Assembly (NCBI GenBank): GCA_041650635.1
Contig: JBAZKV010000006.1
Span: 1 to 64,000 of the forward strand
DNA: 64,000 nt
Reading direction: 5' to 3'
DNA from: Candidatus Margulisiibacteriota bacterium
Lineage (GTDB): Bacteria; Margulisbacteria; WOR-1; JAKLHX01; JBAZKV01
The position numbers were made by a program, and so were the translations under genes. The notes under the pieces were generated by a model that did no database searches, was not told the DNA's origin, and saw only the letters and a program-made list of their open reading frames with translations. Shown here piece after piece: positions 33,391 through 40,831 of the stretch (within the stretch, counting starts at the first letter, position 1; each line of letters begins with the position of its first letter).

Positions 33391-34230
33391 ATGAAGACCG
33401 TAAGTACCCCGGAAAAAATGTCCGTTATCTGCGCCGGCCTAAAGTCAAAACAATATACTATCGGCTTTGTTCCGACCATGGGAGCTCTTCATGAAGGCCA
33501 TCTCACCCTGGTAAGAACGGCTAAAAAACATTGCGACAAAGTTGCGGTCAGCATCTATATCAATCCAACGCAATTCGGCCCCAAGGAAGATCTCACTAAA
33601 TACCCTCGAAATATTAAGAAAGACAGGGCTCTTCTAAAAAAAGAAGGCGTGGATCTTATCTTTCTGCCGTCAAATAAATCCATGTATCCGCAAGGATACA
33701 AGATCTTTGTTGAGGTAGCAGACCTTGGAAAGATCATGTGCGGGAATTCAAGGCCGGACCATTTTAGAGGAGTAGCGACGATAGTTTTAAAACTATTCAA
33801 TATAGTTAAGCCGGATATGGCCTTTTTTGGCGCTAAAGACTTTCAACAGCAGGCAATAATAAGAAAAATGGTCCGAGACCTAAATATGGAGATCAAAATA
33901 ATCACTGTTCCAACGGTAAGAGAAAAAGACGGTCTTGCGATGAGCTCAAGGAACGCTTATCTTTCGATTAAAGAAAGAAAGATTGCTCCTGTTCTTTACC
34001 GTTCATTAAAGATGGCAAAAGGCTTGGTCAAGAACGGGGAAAGAGATGCACAAAGAATTATTGCAAAGATCAGGGCCACGATAATGAAAGAAAAAATGTT
34101 TAATATCGATTATATTGATATACGCAACCCGGGAACATTGGACAAGATCAAAAAGATCAAAGGAAAAACTCTAATAGTCCTTGCCGCCTATCTGGGAAGG
34201 ACCCGCCTCATAGACAACATCACCGCCTGA
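33391..34230 (+). CDS. panC: Pantothenate synthetase
   Basis: PanC joins beta-alanine and pantoate via a pantoyl adenylate. The 279-aa protein has the nucleotide motif VPTMGALHEGHLTLV, INPTQFGPKEDLTKYPR, FFGAKDFQQQAIIRKMV and the KMSKS-like DGLAMSSRNAYLS. By eye its second half is richer in A+T than its neighbours and uses AAA and ATA more often, which may mark transfer or lower expression. panB and panD are not nearby. It ends an operon-like run mutL-acyltransferase-topA-panC. Confidence 0.95.
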   Translation: MKTVSTPEKMSVICAGLKSKQYTIGFVPTMGALHEGHLTLVRTAKKHCDKVAVSIYINPTQFGPKEDLTKYPRNIKKDRALLKKEGVDLIFLPSNKSMYPQGYKIFVEVADLGKIMCGNSRPDHFRGVATIVLKLFNIVKPDMAFFGAKDFQQQAIIRKMVRDLNMEIKIITVPTVREKDGLAMSSRNAYLSIKERKIAPVLYRSLKMAKGLVKNGERDAQRIIAKIRATIMKEKMFNIDYIDIRNPGTLDKIKKIKGKTLIVLAAYLGRTRLIDNITA

Positions 34231-34293
34231 TCCTGCATACAGGCAACGATGAAGAGGGAGTCAACAACTTCATAAGATCTGCCCGAAGGCCAT

Positions 34294-35109
34294 TCAAACC
34301 CCGTGCATGCACCTGACCACGTGCAAGCAAGATACATTCCCGGTATACAGATTCACTGATACACCGTCCGGATACGTTGACGGATTCAATGCCTTTGCCG
34401 CATCAAAACCCTGTTTGAAGAGTGCGTTATAAATTGACACCAGCCATTCCTCGGACCTGACAAGACCGTTAAGGCTGCCAAGCATTTCAGAGATCGAAGC
34501 ATCCCCTTTAAGGGAAGCCTGCCGCAGCACCAATGCGCCTTTTTGATCCACAAAAAGTCCGGCAGGGTGTTCAATAATATGCCCGGGTTTTACGCGTTTA
34601 AGGCCGGCAAATGAAGGTCTTTTACTGGTATACTTCTCCATTAATCTGACCGATCCCTTCCATGAATGGTCAAGCTGCCATACATTGCCCCAAAGCACCC
34701 AGCCGGTAAGCTGAGCCGGTTTGACCGGGACCGCATATTCTGTCAGCGCTTTAGAAGTAGATTCATCAAAAAAACCTTTGATAACAGAAAATGCATCTGG
34801 TGATACAGTCCCTATCCCAAGGACTGTTTCATCATGCTTTTTAACAAAAGCTCCGTAATAATAGCAGCTATCTTTATGAACTGTCCAGGTAGACGGCTGA
34901 TAAAGCACTTTCGGAAAAAGCTGCAGAACAGAAAGCAACACATTTGCCGGCGTGCGGGCTGCTTCATCAAGATAATAGGGCCGGTCCATTTTCAGCCCGC
35001 CGGAAGCTAGTACAAAGTCCCTGATATCATCTTTTGTCGCCGCTCGCATCCTGCCAACACCGACAGACGGGGATATAACACGGATTTTGGGAACTTGTAC
35101 ATTTGTCAT
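34294..35109 (-). CDS. Uncharacterised 271-aa protein
   Basis: I do not recognise a family. AGGAG lies about ten bases before the ATG. The chain is soluble and mixed alpha/beta, with a Trp-rich middle (TGWVLWGNVWQLDHSWKG) and Cys near the C-terminus (VSCLHVVRCMHGV). No signal peptide or membrane segment is seen. It stands alone on the minus strand between panC and the pseudopilin operon. The N-terminal VPKIRVISPSVGVGRM region seems disordered, as in other lineage-specific proteins of this window. Confidence 0.68.
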   Translation of the reverse strand: MTNVQVPKIRVISPSVGVGRMRAATKDDIRDFVLASGGLKMDRPYYLDEAARTPANVLLSVLQLFPKVLYQPSTWTVHKDSCYYYGAFVKKHDETVLGIGTVSPDAFSVIKGFFDESTSKALTEYAVPVKPAQLTGWVLWGNVWQLDHSWKGSVRLMEKYTSKRPSFAGLKRVKPGHIIEHPAGLFVDQKGALVLRQASLKGDASISEMLGSLNGLVRSEEWLVSIYNALFKQGFDAAKALNPSTYPDGVSVNLYTGNVSCLHVVRCMHGV

Positions 35110-35403
35110 AAATATTTAACTCCTATTTTAAGCTCTTTAATAAAAAACTCCGCTTTTTGCAGAATTTGACTTTTTTGTCTCCACATTATTTTTTGAATGG
35201 GGCAATATTTTCATTCTAACCTATGAATTCATCGATAATATCGGGCGGATATTTCATTCTTTTTTAGAATTGCGCCTGACCGCTGTTGATGGTGTTGAAA
35301 AATCCAGCACTCTGATTGTATTCCCCTCTCCCTATGGGAGAGGGGCTAGGGGTGAGGGGTGTTTTGCGCCCCCCCTGGCGCCAGAATTGCTACCCCCTTT
35401 ATC
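35110..35403. other. Intergenic region before the pseudopilin operon
   Basis: About 290 bases between divergent genes. The left two-thirds is A+T-rich, as in regulatory DNA, and contains two similar segments ATATTTTCATTCT and ATATTTCATTCT about 60 bases apart. The right part holds a perfect hairpin with G-rich heptamers (listed separately) and the 10-bp palindrome CTGGCGCCAG. I cannot pick a convincing promoter for the pilin genes. Confidence 0.5.
35323..35362. repeat. 10-bp stem hairpin with trailing G-rich heptamers
   Basis: CCCCTCTCCC, a TAT loop and GGGAGAGGGG form a perfect hairpin at 35323-35345. Heptamers GGGGCTA, GGGGTGA and GGGGTGT follow, overlapping its last bases. Sequences of this type are dispersed in many bacterial genomes. 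It lies 40 bases upstream of the first pseudopilin gene. Confidence 0.75.
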
Positions 35404-35832
35404 ATGACAAAAGGCTTCACATTGATAGAGCTCATCCTGATTGTCTGCGTGATCTCTACGGTACTGGGCTTCTCTATAGAACAGATACGGCCGTTAAAAG
35501 AGAGCCTTGCTATCAGAACTTTTGCGCATCAACTATTGGGGGATCTTAACAATATTAAGCAAAGGGCCTGCCAGCGTGGGGCCGTTTATGAACTTAATTG
35601 CGAGAAATATTTATATACCATCAGCTATTTTGACAGCAAAACAGACTGCTTTGTAAAAGAACGCTCAGAACCGTTAAACAACAGCATTTTTTTTGAAAAA
35701 CCCGTCAATTTCCGGTTCTCAAGCAGCGGTTTCCCCTGCCCCGGGCATATCGGGACCGCTCAAATAAAAAGCCTTACGGGAAAAGCAGCAAAAGTTATAC
35801 TATCTTCCGTCGGAAGGATAAGGATAGAATGA
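35404..35832 (+). CDS. Type II secretion/type IV pilus pseudopilin (GspH-like)
   Basis: The 142-aa protein starts MTKGFTLIELILIVCVIST: a class III prepilin signal with the Gly/Phe cleavage site after four residues, the conserved Glu at +5 and a hydrophobic helix. Its size and the order of the following genes match the GspH/FimT minor pseudopilin. I start at ATG 35404, since the longer frame from 35359 would put 15 extra residues before the short basic leader. No Shine-Dalgarno site is obvious. It overlaps the next gene by four bases. Confidence 0.86.
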   Translation: MTKGFTLIELILIVCVISTVLGFSIEQIRPLKESLAIRTFAHQLLGDLNNIKQRACQRGAVYELNCEKYLYTISYFDSKTDCFVKERSEPLNNSIFFEKPVNFRFSSSGFPCPGHIGTAQIKSLTGKAAKVILSSVGRIRIE

Positions 35833-36122
35833 AAACAGGATTTACTTTGATAGAAGTCATCATTTCTGCCTGCGTCATCTCTGCCTTCTTCTCGTCCTTT
35901 TTTATATTTGTAACAAGTGACCCAGTTATCCGCAAAAGAGGCGAAAATACCCTATGCGATCTGGTCAGTATTGAATCCGCTATTGAAAGCTTAAGGAGCA
36001 TTCCTTTTGAAACCATTAAAGATTCCGCTGGTATCTCGGTAAAAAAGGTTGATCCGGACACCAAGTCGATCGAGATCTCCAAAGGAGGTTATTCAGTAGA
36101 ATGCGCAATATCAAGGTTCTAG
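35829..36122 (+). CDS. Minor pseudopilin (GspI-like)
   Basis: This 97-aa protein has the prepilin leader MKTGFTLIEVIISACVIS, cleaved before Phe5, then a hydrophobic helix and a short globular part. Position two in a four-gene set and small size fit GspI. It overlaps the previous gene by four bases and the next by 22, so all are translated together. Which system it serves (secretion or pilus) is not decided by sequence. Confidence 0.82.
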   Translation: MKTGFTLIEVIISACVISAFFSSFFIFVTSDPVIRKRGENTLCDLVSIESAIESLRSIPFETIKDSAGISVKKVDPDTKSIEISKGGYSVECAISRF

Positions 36123-36544
36123 GTTTTACCCTTATTGAGCTCGCGGTCAGCTTGAGCCTTGTCTCTATAATAACCTTGCCGCTGGTCGGGCTTATGTATT
36201 CTGCGGTGAGACATGAAAACAAGACCTTTCAAAAGCAGGAAAATCTTATAAATGCCGTATCCTCTCTTGATCTTATCTGCGGAGAAATTAGATCATCAAA
36301 AGGTATCAGCGCTTCGTCTTCTACCGCAAGGCTTGTTCTACTTTTTGACGCCTATTCGGTCTCCTACGATCTTACGGCTGGTAAAGTCAGAAGGACAAAA
36401 AACACCGCGGCGTCTTATCTCAACCCGGACAATACTATAGAGATCCTTTCTTTTTCTTACCCGGGCACGAAAAATGTGATCACAACTATCGGCCCCAAGA
36501 GATCAAAACTGCTTTTAACCCTTGAAGCCTCGTGCAGAAATTGA
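36101..36544 (+). CDS. Minor pseudopilin (GspJ-like)
   Basis: The 147-aa protein begins MRNIKVLGFTLIELAVSLSLVSI, a prepilin leader with cleavage after Gly8. A C-terminal globular domain follows (residues ~40-147). GspJ is the usual third minor pseudopilin and is often close to this length or longer. AAAGGAGG lies about 20 bases upstream, inside the previous gene. The last four bases (TTGA) also hold the start of the next gene. Confidence 0.82.
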   Translation: MRNIKVLGFTLIELAVSLSLVSIITLPLVGLMYSAVRHENKTFQKQENLINAVSSLDLICGEIRSSKGISASSSTARLVLLFDAYSVSYDLTAGKVRRTKNTAASYLNPDNTIEILSFSYPGTKNVITTIGPKRSKLLLTLEASCRN

Positions 36545-36969
36545 GCAACAAAGGCTCGATACTGCTTCTTTGCCTTTTTGCCGTCTCCGTCTGCATGATG
36601 TGCCTTGCCGCAGGCGCCAGGCTCCGCCTTTTACAGATAGGAATGAACATGGAAAGACTGAACGGCACGAGGTGTTTTTACCTTGCCGAATCAGGGCTCG
36701 AAATATCCAAGGTAAAGCTCGCTCATGACCCAGGCTGGTTTACCGACCCTTCGCACGCCGAATATGACAAAAAATGGCTTGTCGCCGGGTCAAAGGGGCA
36801 GACATTCAGGTTCGGGCGCGGGGGCTTCAAGGTCATAAAGGAACAAGGAAAAAACCGGGTTTATTCGGTCGGGTTCATCGGCAATTCAATAGATGAAAGC
36901 AAATATTTCTGTTTTCTAAGGATGGATTATTCGGTCCCTTTTAAAAAGACGGGATGGGAGAGGTTCTAA
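36541..36969 (+). CDS. Minor pseudopilin (GspK/PilX-like), TTG start
   Basis: The 142-aa product has a short polar leader SNKGS and a hydrophobic helix ILLLCLFAVSVCMMCLAAG, then a segment ending in FYLAESGLEISKVKLA, a motif typical of PilX/GspK-type proteins. It lacks the large GspK domain, so it is nearer PilX in size. I choose TTG 36541 because it forms the TTGA coupling also used by crtI and the 125-aa ORF; a GTG nine bases earlier is possible. It ends four bases into the RAYT start region (TAATG). Confidence 0.72.
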   Translation: MSNKGSILLLCLFAVSVCMMCLAAGARLRLLQIGMNMERLNGTRCFYLAESGLEISKVKLAHDPGWFTDPSHAEYDKKWLVAGSKGQTFRFGRGGFKVIKEQGKNRVYSVGFIGNSIDESKYFCFLRMDYSVPFKKTGWERF

Positions 36970-37478
36970 TGGCATTCCGGAACCCGCAACGGCGCAAAAA
37001 AGGATTTGATTACGCCCGGAACGGGTATTATTACATCACAATCTGCACGAAATACCGGTATCCCTGGTTTGGAAAGATCCGTGATGGAAATGTTGTGTTA
37101 TCCGATTGCGGCGTCATTGTAAAAAATCAATGGGAATGGTTGGCAAAACAATACCAATATATCCGTTTGGATGAATATGTCGTAATGCCGGATCATTTTC
37201 ATGGGGTCGTGCAAATTGATAATGATATCCGATGTGAACGAATGGTAGATGTCGGTCGCGACCGACATCTACAAACGAACACCACCAAACCATTGCATGA
37301 TATCATCGGCGCGTTCAAAACAACATCATCCAAAATGGTCCACATTGCGGGACATTCATTTTTTTCGTGGCAACGGTCATTTCACGACAGGATAATACGC
37401 AACGATATGGAATTATACAGGATCAGGGCATATATCAGGAATAATCCGTCGAAGGGGTATTATCAATCCTTCTTATAA
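36969..37478 (+). mobile_element. REP-associated tyrosine transposase (RAYT, Y1/HUH family)
   Basis: RAYTs are single-copy HUH nucleases related to IS200/IS605 transposases and are thought to move REP palindromes. The 169-aa protein starts AFRNPQRRKKGFDYARNGYYYIT and has the HUH core MPDHFHGVV near 75. It ends with RDMELYRIRAYIRNNPSK-like helix containing the catalytic Tyr (YRIRAYI). GGGAGAGG lies five bases before ATG 36969, which overlaps the pilin stop (TAATG), so it is coupled to the pilin operon. A 28-bp perfect palindrome lies inside its own coding sequence. It looks intact. Confidence 0.9.
37245..37272. repeat. 28-bp perfect palindrome inside the RAYT gene
   Basis: GTAGATGTCGGTCG is followed at once by its exact reverse complement CGACCGACATCTAC. 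It encodes VDVGRDRHLQ, an inserted-looking stretch between the HUH half and the C-terminal helix. This has the form of a REP-like target sequence carried by its own transposase. Confidence 0.85.
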
Positions 37479-37954
37479 TACTGCGTAAAATCCTCGGGTT
37501 TCATGTTGTCGATAAAATCCTTCAATTTTTTTGTTTCTTCGGCATCCTTTTCCGCATTGACCAGTTTTGCCTGCATCATCACGACCTCGGCCACAAAGAT
37601 CGGGGCCTTTGACCGCACGGCAAGGGCTATGGCATCCGAGGGTCTGGAATCTATCAGGATCTTTTTGCCGTCCTTTGCTTCCAGGTCGATAACGGCAAAA
37701 AAGGTCCCGTCCTTTACCTCGTTTATGGATATCTTATTGATCTTGGCCCCCAGCCGGGCGCAGACATCAAGCAAAAGATCATGCGTCATCGGCCTTGGGG
37801 CCTTAACCTGCTGCAGTTCCATGGCTATGGAGGTGGCTTCAAATATCCCTATCCAGATAGGCAAAAAATTTAGTTCTTCTTTGTCCTTTAGAAGGACCAG
37901 AGGGGACAGGTTCTTGGGGTCAAAGCCGAGGCCGCCGACTTCCATCTCGATCAT
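37463..37954 (-). CDS. Bifunctional nuclease-domain protein (DUF151)
   Basis: The 163-aa protein has the BFN domain: LVLLKDKEELNFLPIWIGIFEATSIAMEL at the N-terminus and the conserved SRPSDAIALAVRSKAPIFVAEVVM near 103-126. Plant and mycobacterial members have been described with nuclease or wound/UV-response roles; the bacterial function is poorly known. It starts two bases after the rplT stop, so it seems to be the last gene of the infC operon. Its 3' end overlaps the RAYT gene by 16 bases. Confidence 0.87.
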   Translation of the reverse strand: MIEMEVGGLGFDPKNLSPLVLLKDKEELNFLPIWIGIFEATSIAMELQQVKAPRPMTHDLLLDVCARLGAKINKISINEVKDGTFFAVIDLEAKDGKKILIDSRPSDAIALAVRSKAPIFVAEVVMMQAKLVNAEKDAEETKKLKDFIDNMKPEDFTQYYKKD

Positions 37955-37956
37955 GC

Positions 37957-38310
37957 TTATTTATTCCCCAGTGCGGCCTCTACTATCTTTTTGAAAGCTC
38001 CGGTATCCGACACGGCAAGATCGGCTAGCATTTTTCTGTTTATGGCTATTTTTGCTTTTTTCAACGCTCCCATCAGGACACTGTAAGAGGTCCCTTCCTT
38101 TTTCGCTGCAATGCCTATTCTTACATTCCACAGTCTTCTAAAATCGCCTTTTTTGGTGCGGCGGTCTGATGTGGCATAGGACATAGCGTGGTATACCGCC
38201 TGTTTTGAGGCCCGAAACATCTTTCTTAAGGAGCCCCTAAAACCCTTTGCCCTATTGAGGACCTTTTTCCTCTTTTTTCTTGCTACATTGCCTCTTTTGA
38301 CCCTTACCAT
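37957..38310 (-). CDS. rplT: 50S ribosomal protein L20
   Basis: L20 binds 23S rRNA domain II early in large-subunit assembly and in some species represses its own operon. The 117-aa protein has the usual basic N-terminal helix (RVKRGNVARKKRKKVLNRAKGFRGS) and the globular part with WNVRIGIAAKKEGTSYS. AAAGGCG precedes the ATG. The order infC-rpmI-rplT is the conserved bacterial one. Confidence 0.98.
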   Translation of the reverse strand: MVRVKRGNVARKKRKKVLNRAKGFRGSLRKMFRASKQAVYHAMSYATSDRRTKKGDFRRLWNVRIGIAAKKEGTSYSVLMGALKKAKIAINRKMLADLAVSDTGAFKKIVEAALGNK

Positions 38311-38325
38311 TTTTTGACGCCTTTC

Positions 38326-38532
38326 TTATAAATGCTTATAACCGGGGATCATCGCTCTTACCCTGCGGACATCGGTGTCAGACACCAGTACCAGTTTAGA
38401 AAGCCTGCCCTTTTGTTTTGAGGTCTTCTGCTCCAGCAGATGTCTTTTATACGCTTTTTTTCTGCGTATCTTGCCGGTCCCGGTAAAACTGAACCTTTTT
38501 GCGGCCGATTTCCTTGTCTTCATCTTTGGCAT
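38326..38532 (-). CDS. rpmI: 50S ribosomal protein L35
   Basis: L35 is a small basic large-subunit protein. The 68-aa chain opens PKMKTRKSAAKRFSFTGTGKI and contains KRHLLEQKTSKQKGRL, both typical. GAGGG precedes the ATG. It lies between infC and rplT as in most bacteria. Confidence 0.97.
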   Translation of the reverse strand: MPKMKTRKSAAKRFSFTGTGKIRRKKAYKRHLLEQKTSKQKGRLSKLVLVSDTDVRRVRAMIPGYKHL

Positions 38533-38551
38533 TTTATTTCCCTCTATCCTT

Positions 38552-39061
38552 TTATTTCGGCGAGACCATCATCACCAGATTTCGGCCTTCCTGCTTGTAG
38601 CTGCCTTCGGGAGCGCCGCTGTCCGATACGACCTCGGCCATCTTTCTGAGCAGGTTTCTTCCTATTTCAGGATGGGTGGCTTCTCTTCCCCTGAAGTGGA
38701 GCGTCACCTTGACTTTGTAGCCTTTCTTTAGGAATTCCTGAGCCCTTTCGGCTTTCACTCTAAAATCGTGCTCGCCTATCTTGGGCCCCATCTTGACTTC
38801 TTTTACCTGGCCCGCCTTGCCTGTCTTTCTGGACTGCTTTTCTTTCTTCTGGGCTTCGTATTTTATTTTGCCCAGGTCGGCTATCCTGCAGACGGGCGGA
38901 TTGGCATCTGGAGATATCAGGATAAGGTCAAAACCGTTTTGCCTTGCCTTCTCTATGGCCTCACGGGTCCCCATCACCCCCGCCTGCGAGCCGTCATGGT
39001 CTATGACCCTGACCTCCCGGGCGCGGATGCTTTCGTTCGTCACATAATATCTTCCTGCTAT
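38552..39061 (-). CDS. infC: Translation initiation factor IF-3, probable ATA start
   Basis: IF-3 checks start-codon pairing on the 30S subunit. The protein has TNESIRAREVRVIDHDGSQAGVM, PVCRIADLGK, the linker helix and the C-domain KMGPKIGEHDFRVK...VTLHFRGREATHPEIG. I place the start at ATA 39061, giving 169 aa: GGAGGG lies exactly six bases upstream, and the promoter -10 ends another ~16 bases before. The alternative is GTG 39043 (163 aa), with AGGAAG seven bases away. Known infC genes often use non-canonical AUU-type codons for autoregulation, which IF-3 itself discriminates against, so an ATA start would fit. Confidence 0.95.
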   Translation of the reverse strand: MAGRYYVTNESIRAREVRVIDHDGSQAGVMGTREAIEKARQNGFDLILISPDANPPVCRIADLGKIKYEAQKKEKQSRKTGKAGQVKEVKMGPKIGEHDFRVKAERAQEFLKKGYKVKVTLHFRGREATHPEIGRNLLRKMAEVVSDSGAPEGSYKQEGRNLVMMVSPK

Positions 39062-39083
39062 GCCAAACCCTCCGAATAGAATG

Positions 39084-39112
39084 ATTATATCAAATGCCGC
39101 CTCGGTTGACAA
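39084..39112 (-). promoter_or_regulatory. Promoter of infC-rpmI-rplT
   Basis: TTGTCA and TATAAT are separated by exactly 17 bases on the minus strand, with a TG one base before the -10. It is among the strongest promoters visible in the window. Its -35 overlaps the rplU -35 on the other strand by five bases. Confidence 0.8.
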
Positions 39113-39134
39113 CTCCGGTATTATTTGCTAGAGT
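39106..39134 (+). promoter_or_regulatory. Promoter of rplU-rpmA
   Basis: TTGACA, 17 bases, then TAGAGT with a TGC just before it. The -10 ends nine bases from the rplU ATG and there is no Shine-Dalgarno site, so the mRNA is probably leaderless. Because the -35 boxes for rplU and infC are nearly the same bases, the polymerase cannot use both at once. Confidence 0.75.
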
Positions 39135-39143
39135 AAAAATATC

Positions 39144-39452
39144 ATGTATGCGATAATCGAGTCCGGCAGCAAACAATACAAGGTTGAACCCGGCAATATT
39201 ATAGATGTGGAACTGACAGGCCAGCAAAAGGACGATAAGGCGGTCTTTGACAGGGTCCTTTTGGCTGTTAACGGAAGCGAGATAAAAGTCGGGACCCCTT
39301 ATCTTAAAAGCCCCAAAGTCAGCGGCACGGTCCTGGACCTGGTCAAGGACGCAAAGGTGATCAGCTTTAAGTACAAAAGAAAGACCGGTTATCACAAGAC
39401 CAAAGGTCACAGGCAAAAGTATACAAGGATCCGGATAGAAAGCATATCATAG
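39144..39452 (+). CDS. rplU: 50S ribosomal protein L21
   Basis: The 102-aa protein is a standard L21: MYAIIESGSKQYKVEPGNIIDVE, then VGTPYLKSPKVSGTVL and the C-terminal FKYKRKTGYHKTKGHRQKYTRIRI that contacts 23S rRNA. It lacks a Shine-Dalgarno site and follows its promoter's -10 by nine bases. rpmA is ten bases downstream. Confidence 0.97.
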   Translation: MYAIIESGSKQYKVEPGNIIDVELTGQQKDDKAVFDRVLLAVNGSEIKVGTPYLKSPKVSGTVLDLVKDAKVISFKYKRKTGYHKTKGHRQKYTRIRIESIS

Positions 39453-39462
39453 CGGAGGACCC

Positions 39463-39699
39463 ATGGCACATAAAAAAGGCGGCGGGACATCTACCAACGG
39501 AAGGGACTCGCACGGACAGCGGCTCGGAGTAAAGACTTACGGAGGCCAGCATGTTACCGCGGGCTCTATCATACTAAGGCAGAGGGGCACCAAGTTCCTT
39601 CCCGGGACCAATGTAGGGATAGGAAAGGACGATACTCTGTTCGCCCTTTCGGACGGAAGGGTAGTGTTCGGCAAGCGAAGCGTAAGCATAGCCCCGTAA
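39463..39699 (+). CDS. rpmA: 50S ribosomal protein L27
   Basis: L27 reaches the peptidyl-transferase centre with its N-terminus. The 78-aa chain opens AHKKGGGTSTNGRDSHGQRLG without the cleavable extension found in Firmicutes, and includes VTAGSIILRQRGTKFLPG and DDTLFALSDG. GGAGG precedes the ATG. The usual obg partner is not next; proB follows. Confidence 0.97.
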   Translation: MAHKKGGGTSTNGRDSHGQRLGVKTYGGQHVTAGSIILRQRGTKFLPGTNVGIGKDDTLFALSDGRVVFGKRSVSIAP

Positions 39700-39718
39700 A
39701 GGGGGGTAATTCTATACC

Positions 39719-40831
39719 ATGTCTCTTTTTCCCCGTAAGGACCTTTGCAACTCCAATTTGATCGTTATCAAGATAGGAACCAGCTCTATAACTGACACTT
39801 CCGGCTGTCTTGAAGGCGAAAAATTCAGAAAACTGGCCCAGGAAGTCCACTACATCGTGTCCGGAAGAAAAAAACAGGTGGTGCTGGTGTCTTCGGGGGC
39901 GATCGCTGCCGGGGTGCAGAAGCTGGGCCGCAGCAAAGCGGTGTGTTCTATCCCCGAAAAACAGGCCGCCGCCGCGATAGGCCAGAACCTGCTGCTTACC
40001 CAGTATGAAAAAGCGTTCGGAGCTTTTGGCCTGGCGGTAGGACAGGTGCTTCTGACCAGGGACGCGATGGAGGACCGGGAAAGATATCTTAATTCAAGGA
40101 ACACCATTCTTCAGCTGCTCAAGTTCGGCGCCGTTCCCGTTATCAACGAGAACGACACCATGGCAACGGATGAGATCCGGGTAGGCGATAACGACAACCT
40201 CAGCGCTCTGGTGGCAAGCCTGATAGGGGCGGACCTTTTGATATTGTTAAGCGATGTCGAGGGCTTTTTTATGGATGGAAAACTCCTCTCTTATGTGGAC
40301 AAAATAACAAAAGAGATAGGATCTGCGGCAAAAGGCAGCTCTACCCTTCTGGGGACCGGCGGCATGTCCACCAAGCTCGACGCCGCAAAGATAGTGCTTA
40401 ACGCGGGGATCCCCATGGTCATAGCCGACAACAAAAAGGAGGGGGTCATTACCTCTGTGCTTGACGGAAATGAAGAAGGGACCCTTTTTGTTCCCAAGCT
40501 CTCAAGGATGGAGAGCAAAAAAAGATGGATAGCCCACGGCAAAAAACCGGCCGGACAGGTAGTTATTGACGCAGGGGCATGCAAAGCCCTGCTCGAAGGA
40601 GGAAAAAGCCTGCTTGCGGTCGGGATCAAAGAAATAAAAGGCCGTTTTGGCACCGGCGAGGTCATAGGCATACTTGACGGCTCCAAAAAAGAGATAGGCA
40701 GGGGCTTAACAAACTATACAAGCGAGCAGCTGGCAAGGATAAAAGGCCTCAAGACCTCGGAAATAGAAAAGGAAGAGGAAGGCTCCTTGGGGGAAGAGGT
40801 AGTGCACAGGGATAATATGGTGATACTGTGA
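39719..40831 (+). CDS. proB: Glutamate 5-kinase with PUA domain
   Basis: ProB phosphorylates glutamate in the first step of proline synthesis. The amino-acid kinase domain shows LIVIKIGTSSIT, VLVSSGAIAAGVQKLG, INENDTMATDEIRVGDNDNLSALVA and LLGTGGMSTKLDAAKIVLNAGI. Residues ~275-360 form a PUA domain (AGQVVIDAGACKALLEGGKSLLAVG). At 370 aa it is full length. It overlaps proA by four bases, as expected for partners that pass on an unstable intermediate. Confidence 0.96.
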   Translation: MSLFPRKDLCNSNLIVIKIGTSSITDTSGCLEGEKFRKLAQEVHYIVSGRKKQVVLVSSGAIAAGVQKLGRSKAVCSIPEKQAAAAIGQNLLLTQYEKAFGAFGLAVGQVLLTRDAMEDRERYLNSRNTILQLLKFGAVPVINENDTMATDEIRVGDNDNLSALVASLIGADLLILLSDVEGFFMDGKLLSYVDKITKEIGSAAKGSSTLLGTGGMSTKLDAAKIVLNAGIPMVIADNKKEGVITSVLDGNEEGTLFVPKLSRMESKKRWIAHGKKPAGQVVIDAGACKALLEGGKSLLAVGIKEIKGRFGTGEVIGILDGSKKEIGRGLTNYTSEQLARIKGLKTSEIEKEEEGSLGEEVVHRDNMVIL

